Shown one piece after another: positions 10,622 through 23,944 of a DNA stretch of 64,000 nucleotides. The stretch is from Lycium barbarum (taxonomy: Eukaryota > Streptophyta > Magnoliopsida > Solanales > Solanaceae). A program made the translations under genes and the position numbers. How positions within the stretch are numbered: position 1 is the first letter of the stretch; every line of letters starts with the position of its first letter. The notes below the pieces were generated by a model that was given only the letters and a program-made list of their open reading frames with translations, ran no database searches and had not been told where the DNA came from. The stretch spans positions 51,482,950 through 51,546,949 of the forward strand of contig NC_083348.1 in assembly GCF_019175385.1 (NCBI RefSeq), read 5' to 3'.

Positions 10622-12902
10622 ATGGCCATTCCGGCCTCTGGTCAGTCGTCGTTGGCGGCTAACCAGCCACTCCCTCTAACCTCCTCAATCATATTCCCAC
10701 CTCCCTACCTCAATCCGATATATCACCTTCATCTTCATCTCAACCAAACCCTAATTCTTCAAACCTTAACGTAAACTCTTCTAAATACCCTTCTTCTTCA
10801 AAAAGCTTTACCAATATATTAACGGGTAGAGAGGAAATCTGTACAGCAATAAAGCAGCAATGTGAGCCTATACCTAGGAAGAATCTAACGTATATTGATG
10901 GTATTCCAATGGTGAAGTGGACCGAGGCTGAAATCAAAAGAATGGAGATATTGGAAGACCTTCAGCATGCAGTCATAGGCAAATTTTCTCATGGGTGGCC
11001 TGAGTTGGAAGAACTCCGCAACATTATACCATCACAATGTGGTTTAAAAGGTGACTGTAAGGTTGGTTTATTTAGGCCAAGACATGTATTGATCAGATGC
11101 TCACTGATGGAAGATTTTATCAATCTTACGTCTAGAGGAGCATATTATTTAAAGGCTACATATGGTGTTACTTATCAGGATGAGGCCCCTTATTTATGAT
11201 TCTAAGTTCAAACTGGATGAAGAAACATCCCAGGCAATGGCGTGGATTTCTTTTCCAAACTTATTACCTACTTTCTTTGTTAAAGAATCTTTGTTTACTA
11301 TGGCTTCATCTATTGGAAAGCCTTTATAGTTGGACTTGGCAACCATAAACAAGACTCGACCTAGTTGTGCTCGTGTCAAGGTCCAAGTTGATCTTCTTGC
11401 TGAATTACCTTAGTTTCTGATGTTTGAAATAGAGAATGAGGATACAAATAGCACCAGGAAGATGAAAGTCAGAATTCAATATGATTTCTTACCAAAATAT
11501 TGTACTGAATGTAAAAATTCAAGGCCATTCTAGAGATGAGTGTAGAATCCTTCATCCTGAATTGAAGAAAACAGCAAATGTTGAGGTTACAGGCTCATAT
11601 AAAGGGGTGAAGGATACAGGAAATCAAGAGGCACAAGCTGTTAAGGATAAAGGCAAGTAGGAGGCACGTAGATGGTATCATGGCAGAAATTATCATATGG
11701 TGAAGTATGTCCCAAAAACTAACATTTCTGATAAGGGGAATGAAAGCAAAGTTGAGAATGCTGACGCAAAGAATAATGCTGATTCAGAAGTAAAAGTGAT
11801 GGTGCAAAACAAATTTGATGTGCTAAACATTATGGAGGAAGGTGAGATACCAAGTACAAGTACATCCAAAGCTGAGGGGGAGAACTCTAATGCAAATGGC
11901 AACAAGGATGGTCAAAGTAATCAGGTAGAGACTAGGCTGGATAATGCAGATACTACTCAAGTTTCCACACAAGGTCAGCTATGTGATCAGGAAGTTATGC
12001 CAGGCATTATTCAGGAAAAAGAAGTTCATAGCTCATGGGCTGATGAGGTGGAGGCAAAGGAATTGAATACAGGAGAAAGGCAATATGAAGATGGAGAATA
12101 AAGTAATACTAATGGAGACTCTAGTAAAAAGGACAGTGTGGAAGATTCATATCATGGTGGTACCAATACAGCAGAAAAGGAATTGAATACAGGAGAAAAC
12201 CAACAGGAAGATGGAGAACAAGGTAAAACTGATGGAGACTCTAGTAAAAACGACAGTGTGGAAGAAGGCACCAATACAGCAGAAAAGGGAACAAGTTTTA
12301 GGCAAGTAGAGATTCCAGACAAAGAGGGGGTGGAAAAATAAAATGTTCATCCAGATCATGATGAACAGGTGGATTTTGATGATACAAGATTAGATGGAGT
12401 AAAAGAGGCTACAGAGGGTTCTCCCTCAGTGATAATTCATATTCCTAAGCAAAGAGAAGGAAAAGTGGAGAACAATGTGCAATCAATAGTGTCAACAGTA
12501 GTGGATGTCACAAGTGACAAGATGAAGAAGCAGGTGTATGTGGAGCAAGATACTGATCCACCAGATCATTTTTCCTCAGAAAAGGCAGTGGTGATTTCAC
12601 ATACTGACCATCAACAGGTGACATTTTGTAGAAAGTCTTCCCCAGTCAAACAACTACATGACCTGATATCCCATAATATAGATGGCTTGGAAGTAGAGGA
12701 GGATGTCAAAGATCTCCTTAAAAAAGACAAGGAGGAAAATATTAAGCAAAATAAGGAAAACATTCTTAAGTAGGCTGATATATCTCCTAATAGCAAGTCT
12801 AACAATAAGGTTCAGAAGAAAGGCAAGAAGAATGCTATTGATAAGCAAATTCCACTCAGGGTGGTACCAAAGAGGAATGCTACTGAATCTAATGTTAAAT
12901 GA
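10622..12902 (+). pseudogene. LINE ORF1, DUF4283/zinc-knuckle RNA-binding protein (broken)
   Basis: In plant L1 elements, ORF1 encodes the protein that coats LINE RNA. The best start is the ATG at 10622, after a ~100-bp leader. A DUF4283-like core is seen at about 10900-11420 (LQHAVIGKFSHGWPELEEL, then RPRHVLIRCS; further on SQAMAWISFP and RPSCARVKVQVDLL). It is followed by a CX2CX4HX4C zinc knuckle at about 11501-11545 (CTEC...GH...C). The C-terminal half is long, acidic and Lys/Glu-rich, with a tandem duplication at 12057-12285. Frameshifts near 11195 and 11513 and stops near 11327, 11658, 12099, 12339 and 12771 break it. Its final TGA (12900-12902) overlaps the ORF2 ATG. Confidence 0.82.
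12057..12285 (+). repeat. Two-copy tandem repeat in LINE ORF1
   Basis: The units at about 12057-12175 and 12176-12285 share GGAATTGAATACAGGAGAAA, GAAGATGGAGAA, GGAGACTCTAGTAAAAA and GACAGTGTGGAAGA. Copy 1 has GAATAA where copy 2 has GAACAA, so the stop at 12099-12101 looks like a C-to-T change of a CAA codon. Confidence 0.9.
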
Positions 12903-15900
12903 TGTTGAAGTCATTCATTTGGAACATTAGGTCAGTAAAGACACAAAAAGCCTTTCATAGGGTACAAATGTTAAACAGACATCACAAATTCTTTTTGATT
13001 GCTCTCATGGAACCATTTCAACAGGTCAGGACAATAAACCATTATAGAAGGAGGTTGGGAATGTGCTTAGCCAATGCCAACTGTAATGGTAAAATCTAGT
13101 ACTTTGTGGCTGATAATATAGATGTAGAAGTTCTGATGGATTCCCCTCAGCAGATTACTTTAAAGTTGTTTTTACAAGAGTTGAATCAACACCTTATTAC
13201 TACTTTAGTATATGCTAAATGTAGTGCTTCTAAAGGCTAGAGTTGTGGGAGGATATCTATCATCTCTCCAATACCTTATCTTGTTCCTGGTTAATAGGAG
13301 GAGACTTCAATGTGGTTCTGAATGATGAAGAAAAGATAGGGGGTAATCTTATTCAACCTCAGGATATAGAAGACTTTGCTTTTTGCATAAACTCCTGTGA
13401 TCTTGTAGAGGTAAACTTTAAGGGTATTCCCTTCACTTGGTGGAATGGTAGAGCAGTTGAAGCATGTATTTTTGAGAGATTGGATAGGATGTTGGTGAAT
13501 TCACTGCCTCTGGACAACTTTGGAAATATTGAAGTGGAACATCTTGCAAGAACTGGATCAGATCATGCTCCACTTCTGTGTTCCTATGGTGATAAGCATC
13601 AGAATCTGGTCAGACCTTTTAAATTTCTATCATTCTGGATAGAACATGCAACTTTCCTGGATATAGTCAGGCTGAATTGGTCCACTTGGGAGCATGATGA
13701 TCCTTTCATAAATTTCAAAAGCAAGATGAAAAAGCTGAAAGGAGTGTTATCCAAATGGAGCAGGGAAGTGTTTGGTGATATATTCAAGCAGCTGATCATA
13801 AGGGAGTAAATAGTGAGATTAAAGGAACAGTTGTTTGAACAAAATCCACGCCAAGTAAATAAAGTGGTTTTGCAGAAAGCTCAGGCTGAGACTAAGAGAT
13901 ATTTGCATTATGAAGAAGAGTACTGGAGACAAAAATCAGGCCTGGATTGGTTTGTAGATGGAGACAAAAATACTTGATTTTCCCATAATCTAGTAAAGGG
14001 AAGAAGGAAGAAACTGTAGATCAAAAGAATTCAAAACTCAGATGGTTCATGGATTGAGGATGATGATCAAATGGCAGATGAGGCTGTGCACTTTTACTCT
14101 CAACAATTTTCATAAGAAGAGTTAATTAGAGAAGAAAATTTGTTGTCACTCCTTCCTATTTTGATTGACCAAAACAGAAATGATCTTCTTTGTCAAATGC
14201 CTAGTGTCGATGAAGTCAAAAAAGCTGCTTTCAACCTTAGTGGATCAAGTGCTAGTGGACCTGATGGTTGTCCTGGAATTTTCTATCAGACATGTTGGGA
14301 CATTATTGGCTTGGATGTATACAAGATGGTGGCGGCTTTCTTTCAGGGTCATACTCTTCCAAAGTCAGTCACTCACACAAATCTTGTTTTACTACCAAAG
14401 AAGGAGTTGGTTAAAAGTTACTCAGACTTAAGGCCTATAAGTTTAAGTAACTTTATCAACAAAGTGATGTCAAGAGTGGTTCATGATAGATTGGAGACTG
14501 TGCTACCTCAGTTGATTTCTATTAATCAAGCAGGTTTTGTTCAAGGGAGAAGCATTATTGAGAATGTGCTATTGGCACAAGAAATAGTGACAAACATCAA
14601 AAAAAGGGGCAAACCAGCAAATGAAGTGATCAAATTGGACATGGCAAAAACCTATGATAGAGTATCTTGGTCATATTTGATAAAGGTACTCAGCAGAATG
14701 GGATTTGCTAGTCAATTCATTGACATGATTTGGAGGCTGATTGCAAATAACTGGTATTCCATCCTGTTCAATGGTCAGGCCAAAGGATTTTTCCATTCAA
14801 CCAGGGGTGTCAAACAAGGTAATCCACTTTCACCTGCATTGTTCATCTTATCAGCAGAGGTGTTATCAAGAGCTTTAAATGCAGAATTTGACAATGCTGA
14901 GTATGTGGGCTATGGCATGCCTAAATAGAGTCAAAATATCAATCATCTGGCTTATGCAGATGATACTATAATATTTGCATCTGCAGAAGGGGAGTCATTG
15001 AAGAGAATTATGAAGATACTGCAGGAGTATGAGGCAATTTCAGGTCAGCTGATCAATAAAGGCAAGAGTGCCTTTTATATACATCACAAGATTTTTGGTG
15101 CACTGTCTCCGCAGGTGGAGCAGATTAAAGGCTTTAAAAGGGATCAATTTCAATTAAACTACTTGGGATGTCCTATATTTCATTCAAGGAGGAAGAAGGT
15201 ATATTACAATGACCTTATCAAGAAGGTGAAAAACAAGCTGCAAAATTGGAAAGGAAAATTGCTCTCCTTTGGTGGAAAAGTAGATCTTATCAATAGTGTG
15301 CTTCAAAGTATTCCTATATACATGCTGTCAGCTATTGTTCCAACAAAATATATGATTAATGAGCTTCATAAAATCATTTTAAGGTTTTACTGGAGCACTA
15401 AGGAAGAAGGTAAAAGCAGGCACCGGTCCTTTTGGGACAAGGTTTGTTTACCAAAAGAAGAAGGAGGATTAGGATTCAGATCTCTAGATGATGTGTCTAA
15501 GGCCCTTTTTGCCAAATTATGGTGGCAATTTAGAACATCAAATACATTATGGTCAGCCTTTATGTGGAATAAATATTGCAAGAAGAAGAAGCCTACAAAA
15601 GTGCAGTGGAAAGGTGGATCACAAGTGTGGAAAAGAATGATAGAAGCAAGGAATCAGGTGGATCAACAGATATGGTGGGAACCTAGAAATGGAGCGTGTG
15701 ATGTATGGGAAGATAATTGGACTAAACTTGGTTCACTCAAATAGGTAATACCACTATATTTTCAGATTGACACCAGCATTGAAAAAGTATCACACTTTAT
15801 GAATGCAGAAGGCTGGGATGTACAGAAATTGCATGACAAACTGCCAAGTAATGTGTGTGATCATGTCCTACAAGAGTTGAGTACAGTGGACCATTCAGAG

Positions 15901-16808
15901 GAGAAAGATAAAGCCTGGTGGATGGCTAGTACCACAGGAGATTTCACTGTAGGGAGTTCTTAGAATTTGCTCAGGAAAAAGGCTCAAACATCAGCTCACT
16001 TCTCAAAGTTGTGGTTCAAAGGAGTTCCATTCAAAATATCATTCTTCCTTTGGAGATTGTGGAAGTTCAAAATACCAGTGGATGATGTTCTAAAGAGAAT
16101 GAATATCAGCATTGTATCTAGATGTAGATGCTGTCTGAACCCTCATCAGGAGGAGACAGTTCAACATCTATTCTTATCAGGTGAATTTGCAGCAGAAATT
16201 TGGCAATATTACAATGCTGCTGTGGGGATAATTGTGCCAAGGATTCAGATTCATCAGACAATAGTGCAATGGTGGTATATGCAAGGTCCTACAAAACTCA
16301 AGTCAGTTATGCAGGCTGCACCAACATTCATATGCTGGCAATTATGGAAGAGAAGAAATACTATCATGCATGGGGGGTAAGATGAATAAACTAAAGGTGA
16401 TAAATGAGATCAACTATAATCTGCAACAACTGGTGAAGACATTATATCCTTGGCTGAGAAATATTCCACATGATTGGCCTCATATGGTGAAATATTTGGA
16501 GGATTACAGGCCTAAAATAGGATATAAGATGGTGCAATGGAAATTTCGTGATGCTGGCTGGTTCAAGTGCAATACAGATGGGGCATCTAGTGGTAATCCA
16601 GGGTTGAGTTTAGCTGCTTTCTGCATTAGAGATGAGGTTGGAAACCTGATATATGCTGGGGCAAGAAGAATATCTGATACAACTAACATCACAGCAGAAT
16701 CTGTAGCTATATTGGATGGAATTGAGTTCTGTATTAAAAATGATCTGGTTCCTATAATGATTGAATCAGATTCTCTGTCTATGATAAGCATTATTAAAGG
16801 AATATAGG

Positions 16809-17221
16809 TGTTATAGCCCGTATCTTGTGTGTTTGGAAATTCCAAAGTCATCGTGGAAAGTTAAGGGCGAGACCATTTTCAAAAATTATTTTAATGTACA
16901 AGTTGGTTATGGATATTATTTATGAATATTATTGTATGGAAATATTGAGAAAGGTTAAGGGTAAAAAGAGAAACTCACAAAATGGTAAATGGTAATATCA
17001 AGGAAAGTCGGAGGGCAAGACGGGAATGTCACAAAAATTTCATGAAGGTTCTTGAAAGGCCATGTTGGCCGTGTGACTTGTCTGGAATATGTGCACATTT
17101 TTAATTAATGGGGACTAAGGTGTACACAAGAAGACACTTAGTCTTCTTTCTTTAATTTCAAGAAAAAGGTGGGAAAAGTCAAGAAATTTCTAGAGAGGGG
17201 CATGTGCCCCTCACATGCTTG

Positions 17222-17317
<96 letters not shown>

Positions 17318-20021
17318 TTTACCTTATAATTCAAGACAAAAAGAAGAACAAAAAAAAAATGAGGAGAGTGGAGAAAAAGAGAGGGTTTCGGCCATGGCTA
17401 GGGGATTTTGACCCCTTGAAATCTTGTTCCAAAAAATTATTTCTTCTAGTATTCCTACTAAGTTGAAGGTCCTCTTTAACATGGTGTAAGTGTTGGAGCA
17501 AGAAATCCCCTCCTTGGTGCAAGTTCATAGCTATAGTCAAGTGGGAAGTTGAAGGAAAAAGGTAAGAACTAATCTTCCTTTATGTGTTATGGATGCTTGG
17601 TACATGTTGTGATATGGAGAAATGCATGAAAAACATGAAATCAATGATGTTGAAGTGTGGTCGTGCATGTATGGTATTGGCCGTGTGTTGTGTGGTGTTG
17701 TGTTGTGTTGGAATGATTTTATGTAGTATGTTGTTTGTTGTTATAATGTATAAAAAGGATGAGAATTCATAGAAATATGCATGAAGTGCATGTAGCATGT
17801 TGGTTGTCATTGGAATATTAAGAAATGAATGAAACATTTATGGAAATATGCATGGAAGTGGTGATGGTAGAATGTGATGAATTAGTTTTATTTAGCAATT
17901 GGATTGTTATGGATTATGTGATATAGAATGAAGGCTGTTGTTAAAGTAAGTGTACATGAATTATGATGACGTGCATGGTTGTTGTTGAATTGGAAGGTTT
18001 CGGTAAAGTAATATGTTGATTGTGTTGTTGAAAGATTGTGTGAATTGAATTGGATTGAGTTGGATATTGAAATGTTGCTAGAAAAATTGTTGGTATTGTT
18101 GATTGTTTGGCCGGGTTGAATTCCCGGATTGTTGTTGATTGAAATTGGCCAAGATAGATTCTTGGGGACGATGTATTTACAGGAGAAATGCTGCCGAAAT
18201 TTCGGTAGACAAATGTTGCCTTAAGATTCCACTTCTAAATGTTCTAATTAAGGTTTGGTAAATGTGACCAAATTGTAGATTTTGGCGGATTTGGAACGTG
18301 AATTTGGAGTCGCATAAGAAGCAGAAAAGGTATGTAAGGCTTCACCCTTCTTTCTATGGCATGTCTTAGACGGAATATGTTGGATATGAGCCTCGGGAAT
18401 AACTCTACCCTCCGGAATCCGCGCCTAAAGTTTTCTCTTTTTCAATCAGTAGAATTGAACTAAAAAATGTGCAAAATGTTGGAAGAATTTCCTAAACCTC
18501 TAGAACTCGCATAAATAGGACCCGACTACCCTCAAACCCTCACAAGTAACGCCATGACATGTAACATATGTAAATTTGGTACGCCGCCTCATTTGACCCG
18601 AGGTGGGCCCATGGTCCCCGGATTTTCCTTATTGTTCCGTTTGATTTATATTGAAGCAGAATCCAAAGAAACCCTTGATCCGTATTCCGTTCACCGAATG
18701 ACAAGTACTGTAACTATGCTAACGAAGATACTCCTATGATGACAATGATAATGATGATGTTGAGAAAGAGAATATGCCTACGATAAGTACGACAAGAATG
18801 ATTCCATGACTAAGAGTCTTGAGCTAAGAGTCCTATGTGAATATGAAAGTGTTATACTAGTTCTTGAACCTCAATTCTATTCCTTAGCTATGACACTAGT
18901 TTCTAAAAGACTTCAAAGCATATTAGTTGGCGGTTATAATGTCCATGATTTCATTCTATGCTCTCTCTTAAGGCTATTTTCCATTGGTAGTCTCGCCTTA
19001 AAATACTCGTTCCTTCAAGGTGAGACAAAGTGACCATGATTATTCCATAATGTAATCGGAGGTCACCGACCTTACGTCACTCTGATGGACACATGACCTT
19101 CTTTGCGCTCTCATGCATGCCAATTGTATGACATATGTATATGAATGTGAATATGTATATGTATATGTATATGAGGAAAAGGGGAAGGGCCACTGTTACA
19201 TCACCACCTGATTCAGCTGGATTTCGTCCCGGACGCGGGATGCCCGGACGCGGGATATGGGAGAGCCGGATACGGCGTCTGTATATGTTATATATATTTA
19301 TATATGATATGTTGGGACACTGTTGGGGAGGGGGGGTGGGAGAGCCGATGTACTCGGCGTCTGTAAATATGAATAAAGGATACCGTTTTCTGAAATGTTC
19401 TGTTTTCTGTACATGTAAATAAGAAGTACTGTTTTCTGGAAAAAAAGACTAAGCATGCATGGCATCTGCCTGAAAGGCATTCATATGTACAGGTTATTTC
19501 TGTCCCAAGATAAGCTCCATATGTCTACTCCGTTATTATTCATACTGTATATTCCTTTATTATGTCACTATTCATGCCTTACATACTCAGTACATTACTC
19601 GTACTGACCCCCCTTCTTCGGGGGCTGCGTTCATGCCGCGCAGGTACACCAGCTGAGCCACAGTTATCATAGAAGATGTTCCAGCGGAGTTGGCGGGCTC
19701 CACTTGTTCTGGAGTGCTGCCGAGTCAGAGTATATGAGCTATGGTGTCTGTTCAATGTTAGAGACTTTGCAGACAGAGTCATGAGTATAGAGTGTCAGCT
19801 TGGGAGACGGCTTCAACCGTCACAATGTTATTACGTTTCATGTCGCGGGTCCCATATGATGACAGACATTACTTATGAAAAAAAAATATTGGAGGGCTTA
19901 CCATGTATTTATTTCTTAATTGATACAAGAGTTTATCTATGTAATAAGAGTCAGCGGGTTCGCTCGGCTCCAGATATGGGGTCGGGTGCCCATCACACCC
20001 TAGTAAAGTCGGGGTGTGACA
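16809..20021 (+). mobile_element. Solo LTR 2, TSD ATAGG, inside LINE RNase H
   Basis: Begins TGTTATAGCCCG and ends GGGTGTGACA, with ATAGG at 16804-16808 and 20022-20026 (perfect 5-bp TSD). Length 3213 bp, with no internal domain. It carries a long AT microsatellite where sister copies have a TATA box, a one-mismatch palindrome at 18191-18208, a splice-donor-like GGTATGTAAGG near 18328, and twin hairpins at 19587-19624. It splits the LINE RNase H reading frame. Confidence 0.93.
17225..17314. repeat. (AT)45 microsatellite at the LTR TATA position
   Basis: A pure 90-bp AT run starting 416 bp into solo LTR 2. Sister LTRs carry a short TATATATA box at about 285-350 bp, in the same context, upstream of the GCCATGGCTA leader motif. 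Confidence 0.95.
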
Positions 20022-20287
20022 ATAGGAGATTCCATGGAAGATCAGTATGGAAGTTAAGAAGATTAACTTCTGGAGGAATAAGGGACAAGTGCAGTTTGCT
20101 CATATCCTTAGGGAAGGCAATGCACTTGCTGATTTTTTTAGCTAACCTGGTTTTTGATTTTGCAGGTACAGTTCATTTTCATTCATTTGCTGAGTTGCCA
20201 GCAGGTGCAAAGAAGATTCTCAATGCTGATAAGATGATGATTCCTAATTTCAGAAGTAAGATCTACAGAAATATTGAACCCGACTGA

Positions 20288-23200
20288 TCATATGCATCTG
20301 ATCTCTATATACATGCCAACAAGTGATGACACAAGATTCAGTTACACAAGGCAGTAAAGGTTCATGATAACAGTTTCATAGGATTGTTGTAGTCCTGGTT
20401 GGATGACTAAGGTTATGTCACGACCCAACCCCGTGGGCCGCGACCAGTGCCCGAGCTGGGCACCTATACGTACCCGATACCCCAAATTAGCATATTAACA
20501 GAATAATAATATAATAATAATATTAGTGGTCGCTACAGAATTTAGCAGAAAAGCAGACTTGGCACACATAGGCCGATAAGGCCATCACAGAACAGAATAT
20601 CCCAAACATATGTACAGAACCCACACAGATGTATCCACAGACCTCTACAGAACATATCATAATCATAAGACGGGACAGGGCCCCGTCATACCCTGAACAA
20701 AGTACATATCTAGATAGCAGTGACAGACTGTACCAAAAGATGGGCTCTGTAGAAGAGAGCGCCCCAAATAGCAGAAATAGGATCCTAAACGTGTGGATCA
20801 GCGAACCTGTCGTCAGTACCTGCGCGGCATGAAAACGCATCCCCCGAAGAAAGGGGGTCAGTACGAAATATGTACTGAATATGTAAAGCGGAATCACAGA
20901 AGTCAAATCATAATGGTTACAGAAAATGAGTACAGAATCCAGAGTGTCAAATGCATATTTCCAAAACAGACAGAATGCGTACAGAAACATATGTCATATC
21001 ATATCATATCCGGTCCCTGACACAGGACTCGGCAGACAGAATGTGGCCACCCTCCCGACGCTGGTGCCACTATACAGAGGAATCAGAAAAAGGGGCGTGG
21101 CCCCGTATCATATAATGTCATATCAAAATGGCCATACAGATCAGATCAGAATAGGCGGACATGGCACATCATACTCCACAGACCCATGTACGCGTATACC
21201 TGCCCCCTCACATCGGGACGCGGCGAACAATGCAGAGAATTACGCTTGACAACATATCCTGGCCCGGGCTCAGTGTGGGAAACATTGGGACATCCACGAA
21301 TGGAGTAGTGAGAGACTAATGCAATTTAAAAATATAATAAATGTTTTCAAAGACTCGATGAAGCGTATCAAAGACAAACAAATCCAATGGGGTCGGACGG
21401 AATCATAATAAATGTATTTCGGATATCATAATAAATTACAGAAGTATAACTTTCCCGAAGTCATTCCGAGTGTCAAAATAATTTATAATATTTATAAGAA
21501 TATTTAAAATAATATTCGTTAAGCGATTAGTAGGGTAATTAAAACATTTCTTTCAAAAATCGCTTAAAAAGGAAGCTTTAACACATTAGGGGCAAAACAT
21601 TAAATAGCGGGCCCGCCTTGGGACAAACAAGGCGGCGGGCTCAAATTGTGCCCTCTAAGCATATAGTATCACCTAAAAAGGTTATACAAACATTCTATGA
21701 TTTTCTGAATAATTTAGAGCAAAATTGCATAATTTCAGAAAAAGCGTATCAAAATGGTTCAATTCTACTGAAGGAAAAACTGAAATTTTGTCTTGCGGAT
21801 TCCGAGGGCCAAGAGGTCCTTCGAGGCCCGGATCCGACCCTAACACACTAGGGGCATGCCATGGGAAGAATTGGGGTTGCTTTACATACCTTTCGCGCTC
21901 CTTAAGCCTTTCCAAACTCACTTCCCGTTTCGTCGAAAAACTGCAATTGGTCAAGTTTACCAATTGTGAATTATTAATGCCATTATTTCAACTTTAAGCA
22001 TATTTGGCTACCGAAATTTCGGCAGCACTTCCCCTATACATATGACACCCCGAGAATTCAACTCGGCTATAAATCATCAACAACAACCCAAACGACAACA
22101 ACAATATCAACAATGAACATTAAAAACACAAATACCTTCAACTAGTCATTTTTCTCACAAGTTGACATAATCTTCAATTCAACCCAACTTTCAACTAAGA
22201 TCAATAATTTCATATTCAACAACCATCATGATCATCACCATATAGTTCTAGAAACATTTCATATCGTTTTCCTTAAGATATACACTCGATATACATGATA
22301 TACAATCTTCCGCCAAAATCATAACTTATGCAAAACATCAAATCTTTGGCATACAACTTCATAACAAGTTTCCAACTTCCAAATTCATCAACCATAATCA
22401 TAATTCACATCTTAACAACTTCATTTCCATAATATCACAAAATTATTCTAAAGTGACATAATCATCTACATTCCAACTTCAACCAAAATTCATTCAACTT
22501 TCATTCCCAATATAATTTCCATCATAACCACAACTAGAATGCAACATAAAATTCAACTCATATATGTATACAACATATATACACCCATGGCTACATATAT
22601 ATATATACATACCCACTTTGCAAACTTCCTTATTTCCATAATTTCTACTCATTTCCACATACCACAACATAAACAAACCTTCATAACATAAGAAAAAGGA
22701 ATTGATTCTTACCTTTTTCTACAAACTTCTTCACTTGAACAAGTTGTCAACTTGAAGAAATAAGTGCTCCTTCTTCCAAAACAATTACACCAAGTTGTAG
22801 AGGACACTTAATTTAGTAGGAATTCAACAAGAAAATAATTTTAGAGGCAAGATTTTGAGGGGTGATTTTTCTATGGCCAAACCCGAAATGCCCTCTTTTT
22901 GTTCTTGTTTTTCTCTTGTTTTTCCTCCTATTCTTTCTCTTGAAAGTTCTATGGAATTTGGATGATTAATTGGTCTTTTATTCATTGACCACATGACTTA
23001 ATTCCATGGGCTTGGATCCTTTTTATGGACCATGGCCGAATGGCTCCTCACTTGGGCCTGAATTTGTTTTTTCATTTTTTGGGCCAACTCGGTTGGTCCC
23101 GAGTTGGGCCTAGCCCACTGACCTTTCGACCTTAAAACGTTCATATCTCCTTGTACCGACGTCACCTGGGAACCCACGACCTATGGATGGAAAGATAATT

Positions 23201-23925
23201 CAATTATCTACAACTTCTATTTCAAGGTATCTTCGAAATTCCAAACGTACAATACAGTGTTTGCCCCCCAAAGTCAGGTCACCCGAAAACGTTTTCTTAA
23301 AAATATTCGTTTGGAGGGTTTCCACTTTGATTTGGTCCAAAGGTACTTCATCAGTTGTGTTTAACTTTACATATGTGATTCATATGACTTTTCAGATGTT
23401 CCAAAAAAAATCTCGGTATGTGGGCCCCACCCCAGCAGATGCTCCGAGGTTCAAAAATACGGGATATAACAGGTTATCCTTGTTAGTGTGTGGTATTAAC
23501 AGAAATGTTCAGCCTATTAACAGGATCTCATTAGTTACGTAGTCCAGCTACAAACATTCAACATGATTTCATGTGTAAGATTGATCAGAGACATTGGACA
23601 GCAACCATGAGGAGCTTCATACCACACTTCTTCTTGAAAGATTTTCAGTGAGATTAGATACCATAGCACCTGGTGATATCTTGAGGTGACTGATAATGGC
23701 ATCAATCCAAAGAAGGAGTGTTCTTGTTTGCAGTTTTTCATTGTTTCACTTGGCTGTTCAAATAAGGCTTAGACTTTATTATAGCATCTCCTAGGATAGA
23801 GTAATATAGCTTTTTACATCTTTCTTTCATTTCTTTTCAGTTTATTTCTTTTTGTTCTGTAAATACCTTTATTTATTTTAATAAAATACAATAGCATCAG
23901 GCAGATTGGCTTTGATAAAAAACAA
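20288..23925 (+). other. LINE 3' UTR, split by solo LTR 3
   Basis: 20288-20415 and 23477-23925 are the ~575-bp untranslated tail after ORF2. The second piece becomes T-rich then A-rich (TTTATTTATTTTAATAAAATAC) and ends in GATAAAAAACAAA before the TSD. A short poly(A) is plausible for an old insertion. Confidence 0.8.
20416..23471 (-). mobile_element. Solo LTR 3, TSD GGTTA, inside LINE 3' UTR
   Basis: Starts TGTCACGACC and ends ATATAACA; GGTTA at 20411-20415 and 23472-23476 is a perfect TSD. Length 3056 bp, minus orientation. It is very similar to solo LTR 6 (49970-52977), which lies in the opposite orientation: a 90-codon antisense frame at 21725-21997 and its partner at 51397-51669 differ at only about five residues. 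Palindrome at 22008-22025; twin hairpins at 20838-20878. Confidence 0.93.
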
Positions 23926-23944
23926 AACTGAACCAAATACTCAA
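23926..23944. other. LINE target-site duplication, right copy
   Basis: Perfect copy of 10504-10522. After it, the LARD-1 LTR resumes. Confidence 0.92.

Larger units (their letters stand above)
12899..20287 (+). pseudogene. LINE ORF2, endonuclease-reverse transcriptase-RNase H (broken, split by solo LTR 2)
   Basis: ORF2 nicks target DNA and copies the LINE RNA onto it. Domains in order: APE-type endonuclease (12899 to ~13810; SFIWNIRS start, LMEPF glutamate, GGDFNVVL near 13297, GSDHAPLL near 13555); reverse transcriptase (~14200-15000; SGPDG, LRPISL, IKLDMAK, GVKQGNPLSP, AYADD at 14953); zf-RVT (~15970-16200; CRCC...H); RNase H (16571-16806: NTDGASSGNPG, TAES, ESDS). Solo LTR 2 interrupts the RNase H domain, which resumes at 20027 (HILREGNALADFF) and runs to TGA at 20285-20287. 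Stops occur near 13097, 13237, 13807, 13975, 14113, 14926, 15742 and 15961; frame changes occur near 13230, 16372 and at the insertion site. The ATGA overlap with ORF1 suggests coupled translation in the ancestor. Confidence 0.9.
10523..23925 (+). mobile_element. L1-type LINE, interrupted by two solo LTRs
   Basis: The LINE is bounded by a perfect 19-bp TSD and lies inside the LARD-1 LTR. It has a ~100-bp 5' leader, ORF1 (nucleic-acid-binding protein), ORF2 (endonuclease, reverse transcriptase, zf-RVT, RNase H) and a 3' UTR ending in a weak A-rich tail (GATAAAAAACAAA). Without solo LTRs 2 and 3 and their extra TSD copies it is about 7.1 kb, the size expected for a full-length plant L1 with an RNase H domain. 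Both ORFs carry several stops and frameshifts, so the copy is dead. Both inserted LTRs are younger than the LINE. Confidence 0.92.

Noticed and set aside
17169..17411. 80-codon frame with a long YIYIYI run
   Set aside because: It is a translation of the AT microsatellite, not a protein.
19676..20287. 203-codon frame as one protein
   Set aside because: It runs from the solo LTR across its end into LINE ORF2. Only the end (after 20026) is LINE coding sequence, and largely in another frame.
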